64,000 nt of DNA from Nocardia acididurans (GCF_016741815.1 NZ_JAERRJ010000015.1:1-64000); one strand, 5' to 3'; numbered from the stretch's first letter, positions 1 to 9,533 are shown. Program-made: numbers and translations. Notes: a model not told the origin generated them from the letters alone.

Positions 1-1
1 T

Positions 2-355
2 TACGCCGACTACCTGCCCTCGGATGGGTTCACCAACCTGAACACCATTTCGACCATCGGTGCCTTCATCCTGGGCTCGTCGATGCTTCCGTTCATCTGG
101 AACGTCTTCAAGTCCTACCGGTACGGCGAGGTCGTGACGGTGGATGACCCGTGGGGCTACGGCAACTCGCTGGAGTGGGCGACCTCCTGCCCGCCGCCGC
201 GGCACAACTTCTACGAGCTGCCGCGTATCCGCTCCGAGCGTCCCGCGTTCGAGCTGCACTACCCGCACATGGTCGAGCGCATGCGCGCCGAGGCCCATGT
301 GGGCTGGGGCACCAAGTCCCACAAGGTGACCGAGCTGGAGAAGTCCTCCCACTAG
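2..355 (+). CDS. ctaD: Cytochrome c oxidase subunit I, C-terminal part (5' truncated by window edge)
   Basis: The frame is open from base 2 and encodes the last 117 residues of the haem-copper oxidase subunit that reduces O2 at the end of the aa3 respiratory branch in the cytoplasmic membrane. Visible are the last transmembrane helix (NTISTIGAFILGSSMLPF) and the tail motif DPWGYGNSLEWATSCPPP, which is typical of actinobacterial CtaD. The metal-binding histidines lie upstream of the window. In mycobacteria and nocardiae ctaD is normally followed by serB; here about 7 kb of accessory DNA separates them. A strong hairpin follows the stop codon. Confidence 0.95.
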   Translation, partial: YADYLPSDGFTNLNTISTIGAFILGSSMLPFIWNVFKSYRYGEVVTVDDPWGYGNSLEWATSCPPPRHNFYELPRIRSERPAFELHYPHMVERMRAEAHVGWGTKSHKVTELEKSSH

Positions 356-370
356 GTCTTCGATGTTCAT

Positions 371-410
371 GACAACGGCACCCGTCCTGCTCAGGACGGG
401 TGCCGTTGTC
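371..410 (+). terminator. Strong intrinsic-type hairpin after ctaD
   Basis: Perfect 19-bp inverted repeat: the left arm at 371-389 starts GACAACGGCACCC and pairs with 392-410, leaving a 2-base centre. It lies 16 bases after the ctaD stop. There is no clear U-tract, as is usual in high-GC actinobacteria. It should separate ctaD from the accessory genes downstream. Confidence 0.85.
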
Positions 411-504
411 GTTGTGCGCGAGGCTGCGGCCTGCGTCGATGCCGATCTTGTATTGCGATAGGCTGCGGCTTTGCGGAAGGTTGTCTGATGAGGGGGTGGG
501 CTTC

Positions 505-894
505 ATGACCGGGGACGGGTTGGCCGAATTGCGGTCCGAGATCGCGGCGTTCTACGCCGGATTCGGGCAGCCGCAGGTGTTGCGGGCGGCCTTCGAGGGG
601 GCGTCGCTGTATGTACCGGTGACCGACGACGATCGGGTGTGTACGTCGCGGGTCGGGGGAGTGGATTGGATCTGCGCGTTCACCTCGGTGGAGGAATACG
701 CGCGGTACATGGTGGCGCGCGGGGTCTCGGCGTCGGAGACGTACCGGTATCACACGCTGCTCGGTGCGCGGTTGAGCGAATGGGCGCAGGCGCGGTTGGA
801 ACCGACCGGTGTGTCCGTCGATTGTGTGGGAGCCGCGCCCATGGCCTTCCCGCCCTCGCTACCCGAATCGGCCGAAGGGGCGGTCCATGGCTGA
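505..894 (+). CDS. SseB-like domain protein, first gene of the T7SS/Rhs module
   Basis: 129 residues. The ATG at 505 follows a GGGGGTGGG stretch and is preferred over starts further upstream that would run into the ctaD terminator. The core (LRAAFEGASLYVPVTDDD, then VDWICAFTSVEEYARY) resembles SseB N-terminal domains, which are often found beside ESX/type VII secretion and WXG-family genes; this assignment is tentative. No signal peptide or membrane segment is seen. Its last 8 bases overlap the start of the next gene, so the two are probably translationally coupled. Inference: a chaperone or accessory protein for secretion of the downstream effector. Confidence 0.7.
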   Translation: MTGDGLAELRSEIAAFYAGFGQPQVLRAAFEGASLYVPVTDDDRVCTSRVGGVDWICAFTSVEEYARYMVARGVSASETYRYHTLLGARLSEWAQARLEPTGVSVDCVGAAPMAFPPSLPESAEGAVHG

Positions 895-1504
895 TCAGCT
901 GAATGTCGATCCGGCGGTGCTGGATCAGGCCGCCAAGGGCATCACCTCGATCATCAACCAGCTCTCCGACATCGGCGTCAAGGAAACCGGCGCGATGGGC
1001 CGCGGCTTCGCCATGCTGTCGCTGTCCCCGATGGAAGCCGGAAAGGCCTCCGTGCAGGCAGGTTTCGAAACCTTCTGCGAACGCTGGTCCTGGGGCGTGC
1101 GCGCCCTCGTGCAGGCCGCCAACAACATGGCCCAATCGGTGGGCCTCTCGGCAGGCCGCTACCAGATGATGGACGACCAGTTCTCCAACATGTTCAAGCA
1201 GATGTACACCCACCTCGCGGGCAACCCGCACCTGTCCACCGAGGAGATCAACGCCCGCGGCTGGGGCGACACCCTCGCCGACAACAGCTTCAACCACATC
1301 CGCAACGCCGACTACTCCACCGAATCCTTCGACACCATGCTGGCCAAGATGCAAACCAACGGCCAGGTCATCGACGCCGTAGGCGGCCAGGCGCTGAACA
1401 ACGTCTTCAGCACCTACAACCCGAACGCAGGCTGGAACACCGGCGCCGCCCAACAGGCCGCCGAAATCATGAGCGCCGCCGAGAACGGCAAGGGGGGCAA
1501 GTAG
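887..1504 (+). CDS. WXG100-like helical protein, putative T7SS partner of the Rhs effector
   Basis: 205 residues starting MADQLNVDPAVLDQAAKGI. The N-terminal half (about residues 1-100) is predicted helical and reads like a long WXG100/EsxA-type hairpin: two helices around a turn containing RWSWGV, followed by ALVQAANNMAQSVGL. The C-terminal half is polar and ends GKGGK. It overlaps the SseB-like gene by 8 bases, and its stop codon directly abuts the GTG of the Rhs gene, so the three genes form one operon. By analogy with partner proteins of LXG and Rhs type VII substrates, it may pair with the N-terminal WXG-like part of the Rhs protein. That role is inferred from layout only. Confidence 0.7.
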   Translation: MADQLNVDPAVLDQAAKGITSIINQLSDIGVKETGAMGRGFAMLSLSPMEAGKASVQAGFETFCERWSWGVRALVQAANNMAQSVGLSAGRYQMMDDQFSNMFKQMYTHLAGNPHLSTEEINARGWGDTLADNSFNHIRNADYSTESFDTMLAKMQTNGQVIDAVGGQALNNVFSTYNPNAGWNTGAAQQAAEIMSAAENGKGGK

Positions 1505-4500
1505 GTGGGCATCGGCGACTGGCTCAGCGACAAGGCGAACGCCGCCGGCGAATGGCTCGAGGACACCGCCGAATCGGTCACCGCCAAAATCGGCGAAACC
1601 GCCGACAGCGGCCTGGACGGCCTCTCCAGTCTCGCTCGCAGGATCGGCGCCGACGGCGTAGCCGAGGCACTCGACGACTTCGGCGACGAAATAGCCTCCA
1701 TCACCGGCGGCGAAGTCCAAGAACGCGACCTGGGCGAAACCAAGGACCCCAAAGAACTCATCCGCGGCGAGCCCTCGGCCATCCACGACGTAGCAGGCAA
1801 ACTCAAAAACCTCGCCACCTCCATCGAATCAACAGGCACGGCGCTGCGCACCATCAACGTCGCCGACTGGACAGGCGAAGCCGCCACCGCCTTCCACACC
1901 GAATTCGAGAAACAACCCCAACTCTGGTTCACCGCCGCAGACGCCATGACCAACTGCGCCGCCACATTGGACGGCTGGTGGTACTGGGTAGTGGTCGCCG
2001 CCCAGGCGAAAGCCCAGAACGCCATCGACAAATGGGAAGAAGCCGAACGCGCCGAAGCGGCCTACAACGCCCTCTCCGACGACGCGAAAAAGACCGCCAC
2101 CCGCACCGACGGCACCCTGCGCGACGAGGCCCGCACCATCCTCAACGACGCCCGCTCCCAACGCGATTCAGCCGCCGCAGGCGTAGTAGCCGCCATCCAG
2201 GGCTACACCGAATCCGCCCCCACCGAACCCCCCTTCACCTCCCGCTGGTCCGACAACTTCACCGACCTCGCAGGCATAGCCGACCACGCCCAACTCAGCT
2301 TCATCTCCGGCCTCACCACCAGCCTCACCGGCATAGTCCAATTCGTCCGCGCGGTAAACCCGACGGACACCTACAACATGACCCACCCCGCCGAATACCT
2401 CACCAACATGTCGAACCTCGGCACCGGCCTGGTGGTAGCGGCAGCGGACCCCGGCGCAATGGTCAACGGCTTCCTCTCCGGAGCCCGGAAAAACCCCTTC
2501 GAATTCGCGGGCGCACTGACCGGCGACGCCCTTCTCACCGTGGCTACCGGCGGCGCGGGAGGCGCAGCCAAGGTGACAGTCCAAACTGTGGACAAGGTTA
2601 CCGACGCGGTGAAAACCACCGAACGTATCGCTGACGCGGTGGATAACGTTCCCGTCAGTCCCGCGGGCAAGGGGCTTCCACATGGAGAAGGTCCTGCGAC
2701 TACCACCGGACCTTCGACAGCAGACAACCTCGTTCAGAACCCCGTCGCACACCCGGAGTCCCCCAACGTCTCCTCTGCTGCAGAGACGCACACCAGTAGC
2801 GCGGATAACTCAGGAGCTCAGCCTCCGGAGTCCGGCAAACCTGTCGCCGACAATCCTGCTCCCGCGCAACCGGATTCACCATCGAACGCCGCGAGTTCGG
2901 ATCAGCCTGGTACACAACCGAATCCAGCAGCAGACGCGCCTGCGAATGGTTCACCTGCGGCATACGGCGAATCGACCGATGGCCGCCCCGGCCCCGATGT
3001 CCACGACCCAGGCACTGGACGGCCGAACGCCAACGCTGGGGACGATGTGTCCGCCGGAGGCGGCGATCCGGATGCCATTCGCCCGACCAGTAACGACGGG
3101 GCCGGTCAGCCCGTACACGATGGCGGACAGCAGCCTGGCCCAGGCCGTCAGGAGTTGGCGGACGCGGATAACGGTCTGGCAAACGACGGGGCCACGAGTC
3201 CTGATTCCAACCGCACCCCGCACGAGGTCACCGAATCTCCCGACCCGGTCGACATTGCTACCGGTGAGTTCCTGCTGCCACAAACTGACGTGGACCTGCC
3301 GGGCGTGCTGGCGTTGGTGCTGAAGCGCCGCCACCGATCCAACTATCGTTTCGGTCGATGGTTCGGGCCTTCCTGGTCGGCCACGCTCGATATGCGAGTG
3401 GTCGTCGAAGAGGAGAGCGTGACCCTGGTCGGCGAGGACGGGGTCGTACTGGTCTACCCGCATGCCGAGGTCGGAGTGGCAGTTCCCCCGGTCACCGGCG
3501 GGCAGCGATGGACTATGACACGTACCGACGTGGGCGGCTATCGCGTTTCAGATCCAGATCATGAGCTGACATGGCATTTCGCGCCTGAACCGGATCTCGG
3601 AGGACTGGACGCCCGACTCGGCAACTTTGCGATTTCCGCGATCACCGACCGCCATCACAATCGAGTCCGATTCCAATTCGACGAAGACGGCGCACCTGTC
3701 TCGGTGACCCACTCCGGCGGCTACCGCGTGGAGGTTTCGACATCGGGCGGCCGAGTCGTCGGCTTGGCCGTTGTCGACACCAGCCAGAACTCCGGGGCAA
3801 CCCGGATCCTGGTACGGGAGTTCGCCTATCGCGTCGGCAACCTGGCAGCGGTCACCAATGCGGTCGGAGCCACCACTCACTACACCTACGATGACCATGC
3901 CCGGATGCTGTCGTGGACTGACTCCAATGGCACCACCATGGTCAACACCTACGACGATGCCGGTCGAGTGGTTCGCCAGCGCGGCACCGGCGGCATCCTC
4001 GACACCGATTTCAACTATGTGACCTTCCCTGACGGCACCGGCACCCTGACGACCCTGACCGATTCCCTCGGCGGGACCACGACACATGGTTTCGACCATG
4101 ATCTGCGATTGCGTGACCGGGTTGATCCCCTCGGTGGTAGGACCCATCTCGACTACAACGTCGATCGGAAGCCGCTCAGCGTTGTCGCGCCGGATGGTGC
4201 GGTCACCCGGTACCTGTACACGGGTGACGGGGATATCGCACAGATCACCCGACCCGACGGCGCGACCATCGATGTGGAGTACGACTCGCGGCGTAGGCCG
4301 TTGGCGGTCACTGATGTAGACGGTTCGATAAGGCGGCAGGACTGGGATGCCAATGGCAACCTCGTTGCGGCCATCGATTCCGATGGCGTACGAACCGAAT
4401 ACGGCTATCACGCGAGTGGTGCGACCGCGACTGTGCTCGCGCCCACCGGAGCTCGAACTGTCATAGAGGTCGACGCCGCTGGTCTGCCGGTCGCTGTCAC

Positions 4501-6832
4501 CGATTCCTACGGTGCGGTCACTCGAATCGAACGCGATTGCTTCGGCCGCCCGGTTCGGGTTGTAGACGCGCTGGAGGAGGTCACCCGGTACAGCTGGGCC
4601 GCAAGCGGAAAACTACTGCGGCGCACCGACCCTGACGGTTTCGCCGAGTCGTGGAGCTGGGACGGCGAAGGAAACCTGCTGGTTCATACCGACCGTGCAG
4701 GCGGAACAACGCGGTTCACCTACGGCCCTTTCGATCTTCTCGAATCCCGTGTAGATCCGGACGGATCCGCTACACGCTACGCCTGGGACACCGATCGCAG
4801 GCTCACTGAGGTGACCAACCCACTCGGGCAGATATGGAAATACGAGTACGACGCCGCAGGACGACTCGTCGCCGAGACCGACTACTCCGGAGCACGCGCC
4901 GTTTTCACCCACGACCGGGCCGGGCGCGTCACCTCGATCACCTCGGCCGGGGGCATCCGTCGCAGGCACACGCGCGATCTCCTCGGACGCGTCACTGAAG
5001 TCGCTGCGGATACCGGCGAATGGCTACGCTACCGGCACGACATCCGGGGGCGGGTACTGAGCGCCGTGTCCGGCTCCGGCGACGACGCCACGCACACGCT
5101 CGAATTCGCTTACGCGCCAAACGGTCAGCTTCTCTCACAGCAACTCGACAGCCAGCCCGCGCTACGACACGAGTACGACGAGTACGGTCGCCGCATACGT
5201 CGAACGCTTCCAAGCGGAGCGGTTACGACCTGGGAGTGGAACGACACCAACCGGGTTATCGGAATGGTGGCCGACGACCACCGCTTCGATTTCCGCTATG
5301 ACAGGAAAGGGCGGCAGACCGGCTGGCGACTCGACGAGATCGTCCTCAGCCGAACACTTTCCGCGCTCGGTCGTCTCACAGGGCAGAACGTTACGGGCTT
5401 TCCGGCTACATCGCTCGCTCTCGAGCCCGAACTCCCGGACCGACCTGGTCCGCACACGATCCGGCAGGACGACTACGTCTATCGCCCCGATGGTTACCTC
5501 ACCGGACATACTCTTTTGCGGGCTCACGACCCGCAGGAGCATCGGCAATTCACGATCGACACGCTTGGTCGCGTTGCGACGATTTCTCGAAACGGAACTC
5601 TGACCGAGTCGTACAGATACGACGCTCTCAGTAACGTCACCGAAGCGCGCCCGGAAGCATCCGGCGACGGTTCCCGTGAGTATCAAGGCAACCTCCTCGT
5701 CCGAAGAGGCCGTACGTCATATCGCTACGACGCGGACGGTCGCCTGACTCAGAAAGTTACGAAACGGCTATCGCGCAAGCCGGAGGTCTGGCAGTACCAC
5801 TACAACGCGTTCAATCAACTGACGGCAGTACGGACCCCGGATGGCCAGTCCTGGCGCTACACCTACGACGCACTCGGGCGACGCGTCGCCAAACATCTGC
5901 TCGAAGCGGATGGTCAGATCTCTGACCGAGTGGATTACACCTGGGACGGAGTGCATCTCGCTGAAGAAACCCATGGCGGAACCAGGACTCGATGGCACAA
6001 CGAACCGGGGACCCATACACCCCTGGCTCAGACCACTGACCAGTCCGCCATAGATCGAGAGTTCTTCGCGATCGTCACCGACCTCATCGGATCACCGGTC
6101 GAACTGGTCGATCCTGTGAACGCGGTTTCCGTAGGAACGGCGAGCACCGATCTCTGGGGGCGAACGTCGTGGGCGGGAACCGCAAGTACGCCGCTGCGCT
6201 TTCCCGGTCAGATCGAGGACCCCGAAACGGGCCTCCACTACAACCAGTACCGCTACTACGACCCGGAAACTGGACGCTACAACAGTTCCGATCCGCTAGG
6301 TCTCGAGGCGAGCGGCAATCCGTTCGGCTATGTCACCAACCCGCTTGTCTGGTCTGATCCTCTCGGTCTTTGTCCAGCCGACACGACACGTGGTGCACCC
6401 AAATTCGTCGTTGACTCCAGTGGCGAAGCGGTCATACGTGATCCTGGTCGTCCGGATGGAGATCTCGTGTTCAGCGGTCACGGGACGATCGGCCACGGCG
6501 ACTTGGCAGAGGTCACCGTACCTCCTGGTACCAGCGTCAATATGTACAGCCCGCATTCTGACACAATCAGCGATGCACTCGGAAACAGAATTGAGACTGA
6601 TAACCCCAAACCGGTAGCTACATTCAATCCGGGCGATAAGATCCCAGATTACTATCTGCTGCCGCCCACTGCCCCGATGACTCCATTGAACATCATGGGT
6701 AGTCCAGTGACGGTAACGGGGCCGACTCGTTTGTCTGAGCTACTTCGAAGCAATATGGGTTCAACTCATTGGGCTGCCTGCAGAGAGGTTGTCTCACCGG
6801 CCGATATGGCACTGATACTTTCGCTCTTCTAG
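1505..6832 (+). CDS. Rhs/YD-repeat polymorphic toxin with WXG-like (T7SS) N-terminus
   Basis: 1775 residues; the GTG start directly follows the previous stop. Parts in order: a helical N-terminus with a WXG-like motif DWTGEAATAF (Trp about 122) and a WWYWVVVAAQ helix; hydrophobic Gly/Ala segments near residues 310-350; a Ser/Pro/Asp/Gly-rich low-complexity linker (about 390-570); a DUF6531-type start PDPVDIATGEF (about 577); many YD repeats (for example THYTYDDHARML) from about 780 to 1560; and the Rhs core end with RYYDPETGRYNSSDPLGL (about 1583-1605). The C-terminal tip of about 150 residues after DPLGLCP is the presumed toxin. It contains DLVFSGHGTIGHGD and VPPGTSVNMYSPH, and resembles a domain sometimes labelled Stv/putative adhesin in Rhs proteins; its activity is unknown. 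The tip is visibly less GC-rich than the body. Confidence 0.9.
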   Translation: MGIGDWLSDKANAAGEWLEDTAESVTAKIGETADSGLDGLSSLARRIGADGVAEALDDFGDEIASITGGEVQERDLGETKDPKELIRGEPSAIHDVAGKLKNLATSIESTGTALRTINVADWTGEAATAFHTEFEKQPQLWFTAADAMTNCAATLDGWWYWVVVAAQAKAQNAIDKWEEAERAEAAYNALSDDAKKTATRTDGTLRDEARTILNDARSQRDSAAAGVVAAIQGYTESAPTEPPFTSRWSDNFTDLAGIADHAQLSFISGLTTSLTGIVQFVRAVNPTDTYNMTHPAEYLTNMSNLGTGLVVAAADPGAMVNGFLSGARKNPFEFAGALTGDALLTVATGGAGGAAKVTVQTVDKVTDAVKTTERIADAVDNVPVSPAGKGLPHGEGPATTTGPSTADNLVQNPVAHPESPNVSSAAETHTSSADNSGAQPPESGKPVADNPAPAQPDSPSNAASSDQPGTQPNPAADAPANGSPAAYGESTDGRPGPDVHDPGTGRPNANAGDDVSAGGGDPDAIRPTSNDGAGQPVHDGGQQPGPGRQELADADNGLANDGATSPDSNRTPHEVTESPDPVDIATGEFLLPQTDVDLPGVLALVLKRRHRSNYRFGRWFGPSWSATLDMRVVVEEESVTLVGEDGVVLVYPHAEVGVAVPPVTGGQRWTMTRTDVGGYRVSDPDHELTWHFAPEPDLGGLDARLGNFAISAITDRHHNRVRFQFDEDGAPVSVTHSGGYRVEVSTSGGRVVGLAVVDTSQNSGATRILVREFAYRVGNLAAVTNAVGATTHYTYDDHARMLSWTDSNGTTMVNTYDDAGRVVRQRGTGGILDTDFNYVTFPDGTGTLTTLTDSLGGTTTHGFDHDLRLRDRVDPLGGRTHLDYNVDRKPLSVVAPDGAVTRYLYTGDGDIAQITRPDGATIDVEYDSRRRPLAVTDVDGSIRRQDWDANGNLVAAIDSDGVRTEYGYHASGATATVLAPTGARTVIEVDAAGLPVAVTDSYGAVTRIERDCFGRPVRVVDALEEVTRYSWAASGKLLRRTDPDGFAESWSWDGEGNLLVHTDRAGGTTRFTYGPFDLLESRVDPDGSATRYAWDTDRRLTEVTNPLGQIWKYEYDAAGRLVAETDYSGARAVFTHDRAGRVTSITSAGGIRRRHTRDLLGRVTEVAADTGEWLRYRHDIRGRVLSAVSGSGDDATHTLEFAYAPNGQLLSQQLDSQPALRHEYDEYGRRIRRTLPSGAVTTWEWNDTNRVIGMVADDHRFDFRYDRKGRQTGWRLDEIVLSRTLSALGRLTGQNVTGFPATSLALEPELPDRPGPHTIRQDDYVYRPDGYLTGHTLLRAHDPQEHRQFTIDTLGRVATISRNGTLTESYRYDALSNVTEARPEASGDGSREYQGNLLVRRGRTSYRYDADGRLTQKVTKRLSRKPEVWQYHYNAFNQLTAVRTPDGQSWRYTYDALGRRVAKHLLEADGQISDRVDYTWDGVHLAEETHGGTRTRWHNEPGTHTPLAQTTDQSAIDREFFAIVTDLIGSPVELVDPVNAVSVGTASTDLWGRTSWAGTASTPLRFPGQIEDPETGLHYNQYRYYDPETGRYNSSDPLGLEASGNPFGYVTNPLVWSDPLGLCPADTTRGAPKFVVDSSGEAVIRDPGRPDGDLVFSGHGTIGHGDLAEVTVPPGTSVNMYSPHSDTISDALGNRIETDNPKPVATFNPGDKIPDYYLLPPTAPMTPLNIMGSPVTVTGPTRLSELLRSNMGSTHWAACREVVSPADMALILSLF

Positions 6833-6878
6833 AATCGGTCAGACTCCGCAACATCAGAGATTCGGGTAGGAAGAAGGA

Positions 6879-7277
6879 ATGACTTACTTCGCTGATCTTT
6901 CTCCGTATGTATACCTGTCCGACACCGTGGCACCCGGCGAGAAGGTCCTCAACGTTGGGTGGCTCGAAAATGGCCAGCCATTTGATACCGGGACAACCTC
7001 GACTGGGTTTGTGGAAAAATTGGGTGAGCTATGCCGTACGAATCCGGTGGCGCGCACTCGCGGGGTGCATGCCTGTGATTTGTGCGCAGAGGATGAGAAG
7101 CAGTATCCGGTAACACCGCTGATCGACGGAGTGCCAGTGCCGTTGGGTGGTGCAGAAGTCCGGGTTCCGGCTATCAGCGGGGAGATCTTGGCGGCTCCGG
7201 ACTTGGTTTATCACTACGTGGTGAAACACGGCTATCTGCCGCCGACGCCTTTTATCGAGGCCGTTCTTGCATGTTGA
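6879..7277 (+). CDS. Candidate immunity protein for the Rhs toxin tip
   Basis: 132 residues, ATG preceded by a purine-rich AGGAAGAAGGA. It lies 46 bases after the toxin stop, the usual place for an immunity gene. The protein (MTYFADLSPYVYL, then a motif of the form TRGxHxCDLC, then LGGAEVRVPA and HYVVKHGYLPPTPFIEAVL) matches a small actinobacterial family that I remember as unannotated (possibly DUF7919) and recurrently found behind Rhs or WXG toxins. The His-x-Cys-x-x-Cys cluster could bind a metal. No signal peptide is seen, so it is probably cytosolic. Base composition is lower in GC than the flanks, as for the toxin tip. The immunity function is inferred from position. Confidence 0.75.
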   Translation: MTYFADLSPYVYLSDTVAPGEKVLNVGWLENGQPFDTGTTSTGFVEKLGELCRTNPVARTRGVHACDLCAEDEKQYPVTPLIDGVPVPLGGAEVRVPAISGEILAAPDLVYHYVVKHGYLPPTPFIEAVLAC

Positions 7278-7466
7278 TTCGATCTCCATTGCCAGTCGGT
7301 GCTCACATGCCAGAGTTCGTGTGTGCGGAGATCGGGTGTGAGGTTGGGGGGCGTGATGAGGGCCACGGGGTGGTGGGTGGCGGGGGCAGGGTGGGGGAGA
7401 CCTGACAGAATGGGCGGCGGTCCCGGGTGCCGGGCGGGGATGAAGTCTTGAGAATGGAGTTGTCGA

Positions 7467-8693
7467 TTGAGCACGTCTGAGACGACGGTTCTGGTTACTG
7501 TGACCGGGCCTGATAAGCCGGGCGTGACTTCGGTGCTTCTTGCTGCCCTGTCGAACAACGGGGTGAGCTTGCTGGATGTGGAGCAGGTGGTCATTCGGGG
7601 GCGGCTGACGCTGGGGGTGCTGGTGTCTTGTCCCAGTGATCCGGAGGAGCTGCAGGATCAGCTCGAGGACGCTATGGCGACTGTGGGCATGGATGTCGAT
7701 GTGGAGATCGGGGCGAACAGCGTTACGGGGGCGAAGCTGTCGACCCATGCTGTTGTGGTGTTGGGGAGTCCGGTTACGGCTCGGGCGTTCAGTGCTATCT
7801 CGCGGAAGTTGGCTGAGCAGGGGGTCAATATCGACTCCATTCGGGGGATCGCGGACTATCCGGTGACCGGGCTCGAGTTGATGGTGACCGTGCCGTCGAA
7901 TGAGTCGATCGCTGAGACTCGGTTGCGGACGGGGCTGGCCGAGGTTGCCGTCAAGGAGAGTGTGGATGTTGCCGTTGAGCGGGCGGGGCTGGCTCGGCGG
8001 TCGAAGCGGCTGATTGTGTTCGATGTGGACTCGACCCTCATTCAGGGGGAGGTCATCGAGATGCTGGCTGCGCATGCGGGTGTTGAGGAAGAAGTGCGGC
8101 AGGTTACCGAGGCCGCCATGCGGGGGGAGATGGATTTCGCGGAGTCGCTGCGGCAGCGCGTCGCTACGCTCGCGGGGTTGGATGCGTCCGTCATCGATGA
8201 GGTTGCCGATCAGATCGAGTTGACTCCGGGGGCGCGGACCACGATTCGGACGCTGCGCAGGCTCGGGTTCCGGTGCGGGGTTGTGTCGGGTGGGTTCCGG
8301 CAGGTGATCGAGCCGCTGGCGCATGAGCTGGAGTTGGATTTTGTGCAGGCCAATACGCTCGAGGTGATCGATGGGAAGCTGACCGGCAAGGTGGTTGGCG
8401 AGATTGTCGATCGGGCGGCGAAAGCTGTTGCGCTGCGGCGGTTTGCGGCGGAGACCGGGGTGGCCATGGAGCAGACGGTGGCCGTGGGTGACGGGGCCAA
8501 TGACATCGACATGTTGAATGCCGCGGGGCTGGGTATCGCGTTCCAGGCCAAGCCGGCGTTGCGGGAGGTCGCGGATGCGGCGCTGTCGCACCCCTACCTG
8601 GATGCGGTGCTGTTCATTCTCGGGGTGACCCGGGAAGAGGTCGAGGCGGCGGATGCGCTCGACGGGATGCTGCGGCGCGTTCCGCTGGGCTGA
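7467..8693 (+). CDS. serB: Phosphoserine phosphatase SerB (ACT-ACT-HAD)
   Basis: 408 residues; TTG start with GGAG 9 bases upstream. It dephosphorylates O-phosphoserine in the last step of serine synthesis. Two N-terminal ACT domains occupy residues about 7-80 and 93-170, and a HAD phosphatase domain starts near 182. The nucleophile motif is FDVDST with Asp186 and Asp188; SGGF and GDGANDIDML provide motifs II and IV. Length and domain order match mycobacterial SerB2 (Rv3042c), whose activity is modulated by serine through the ACT domains. It keeps its conserved place next to the ctaD locus. Confidence 0.95.
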   Translation: MSTSETTVLVTVTGPDKPGVTSVLLAALSNNGVSLLDVEQVVIRGRLTLGVLVSCPSDPEELQDQLEDAMATVGMDVDVEIGANSVTGAKLSTHAVVVLGSPVTARAFSAISRKLAEQGVNIDSIRGIADYPVTGLELMVTVPSNESIAETRLRTGLAEVAVKESVDVAVERAGLARRSKRLIVFDVDSTLIQGEVIEMLAAHAGVEEEVRQVTEAAMRGEMDFAESLRQRVATLAGLDASVIDEVADQIELTPGARTTIRTLRRLGFRCGVVSGGFRQVIEPLAHELELDFVQANTLEVIDGKLTGKVVGEIVDRAAKAVALRRFAAETGVAMEQTVAVGDGANDIDMLNAAGLGIAFQAKPALREVADAALSHPYLDAVLFILGVTREEVEAADALDGMLRRVPLG

Positions 8694-8729
8694 TTCCGCG
8701 AGGCATGCTGAACCCATGGTGATCACGGA

Positions 8730-9467
8730 ATGAGCAGGGGCGTATTGGTCACGGGTGCGTCCCGGGGCATCGGCAGGGCTGTCGCGCAGAGCTTCGCGGA
8801 CGCGGGAGATCGTGTGGCCGTGCACTATTCGTCGCGGCGGGACGATGCCGAGGAGACGTTGCGCAGCCTCGCCGGGGACGGGCATGTGCTGGTCGGCGGG
8901 GATATCGCTGATCCCGGTGCGGTGACCGCGATCGTCGATGCGGCGGTCGAGGCGCTCGGGACGGTGCACGTCCTGGTCAACAATGCCGCGGTGAATCTGC
9001 CGCATCCGCTGCCCACGACGGATTATGAAGAGTGGCAGCGGGTTTGGCGGTTGACCACCGACGTGAATCTGCTCGGCACCGCGAATATGTCGTACGCGGT
9101 GGCCCGGCACATGATCGAACGGAACATCCCGGGCCGGATCGTGAATGTCGGTTCACGCGGCGCTTCCCGGGGTGAACCGGATCATCCGGCCTACGGTGCG
9201 ACCAAGGCGGCCGTGCAGGCGATGGGCCAGTCGCTGGCGGTGTCGTTGGCTCCGTTCGGTATCGCCGTCGCGTCGGTCGCCCCGGGGTTCGTCGCGACCG
9301 AGCGGGTCGCTGATCGGGTCACCGACGCCGTGCGGGCGCAGAGCCCGTTCGGCCGGGTGGCCGAGCCGGGTGAGATCGCGGCGGCCGTGCGGTATCTCGC
9401 GTCGCCGGAGGCCGGCTGGAGTTCGGGTGCGGTCCTCGATGTGAACGGCGCGTCCTACCTGCACTGA
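8730..9467 (+). CDS. Short-chain dehydrogenase/reductase (classical SDR)
   Basis: 245 residues. The Rossmann motif TGASRGIGRA (residues 8-17), NNAA (about 87), a Ser in NVGSRGAS and the catalytic YGATK (about 155-159) mark a complete classical SDR, probably NAD(P)H-dependent and cytosolic. The C-terminal VLDVNGASYLH end is typical of FabG-like members. It starts 36 bases after serB in the same direction and may be cotranscribed. No strong ribosome site precedes the ATG at 8730. The substrate cannot be deduced; this gene is not part of the mycobacterial block as I remember it. Confidence 0.9.
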   Translation: MSRGVLVTGASRGIGRAVAQSFADAGDRVAVHYSSRRDDAEETLRSLAGDGHVLVGGDIADPGAVTAIVDAAVEALGTVHVLVNNAAVNLPHPLPTTDYEEWQRVWRLTTDVNLLGTANMSYAVARHMIERNIPGRIVNVGSRGASRGEPDHPAYGATKAAVQAMGQSLAVSLAPFGIAVASVAPGFVATERVADRVTDAVRAQSPFGRVAEPGEIAAAVRYLASPEAGWSSGAVLDVNGASYLH

Positions 9468-9533
9468 CGAGTGTGCTGGAAATTCGCCACTACGCTGGAC
9501 GGCATTACTCGATGACGGTTGAGGAGGCCTGGG

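Noticed and set aside
7029..9110. 693-codon open frame on the minus strand
   Set aside because: Antisense to serB and parts of the neighbours; Arg/Pro/His-rich with no domain pattern.
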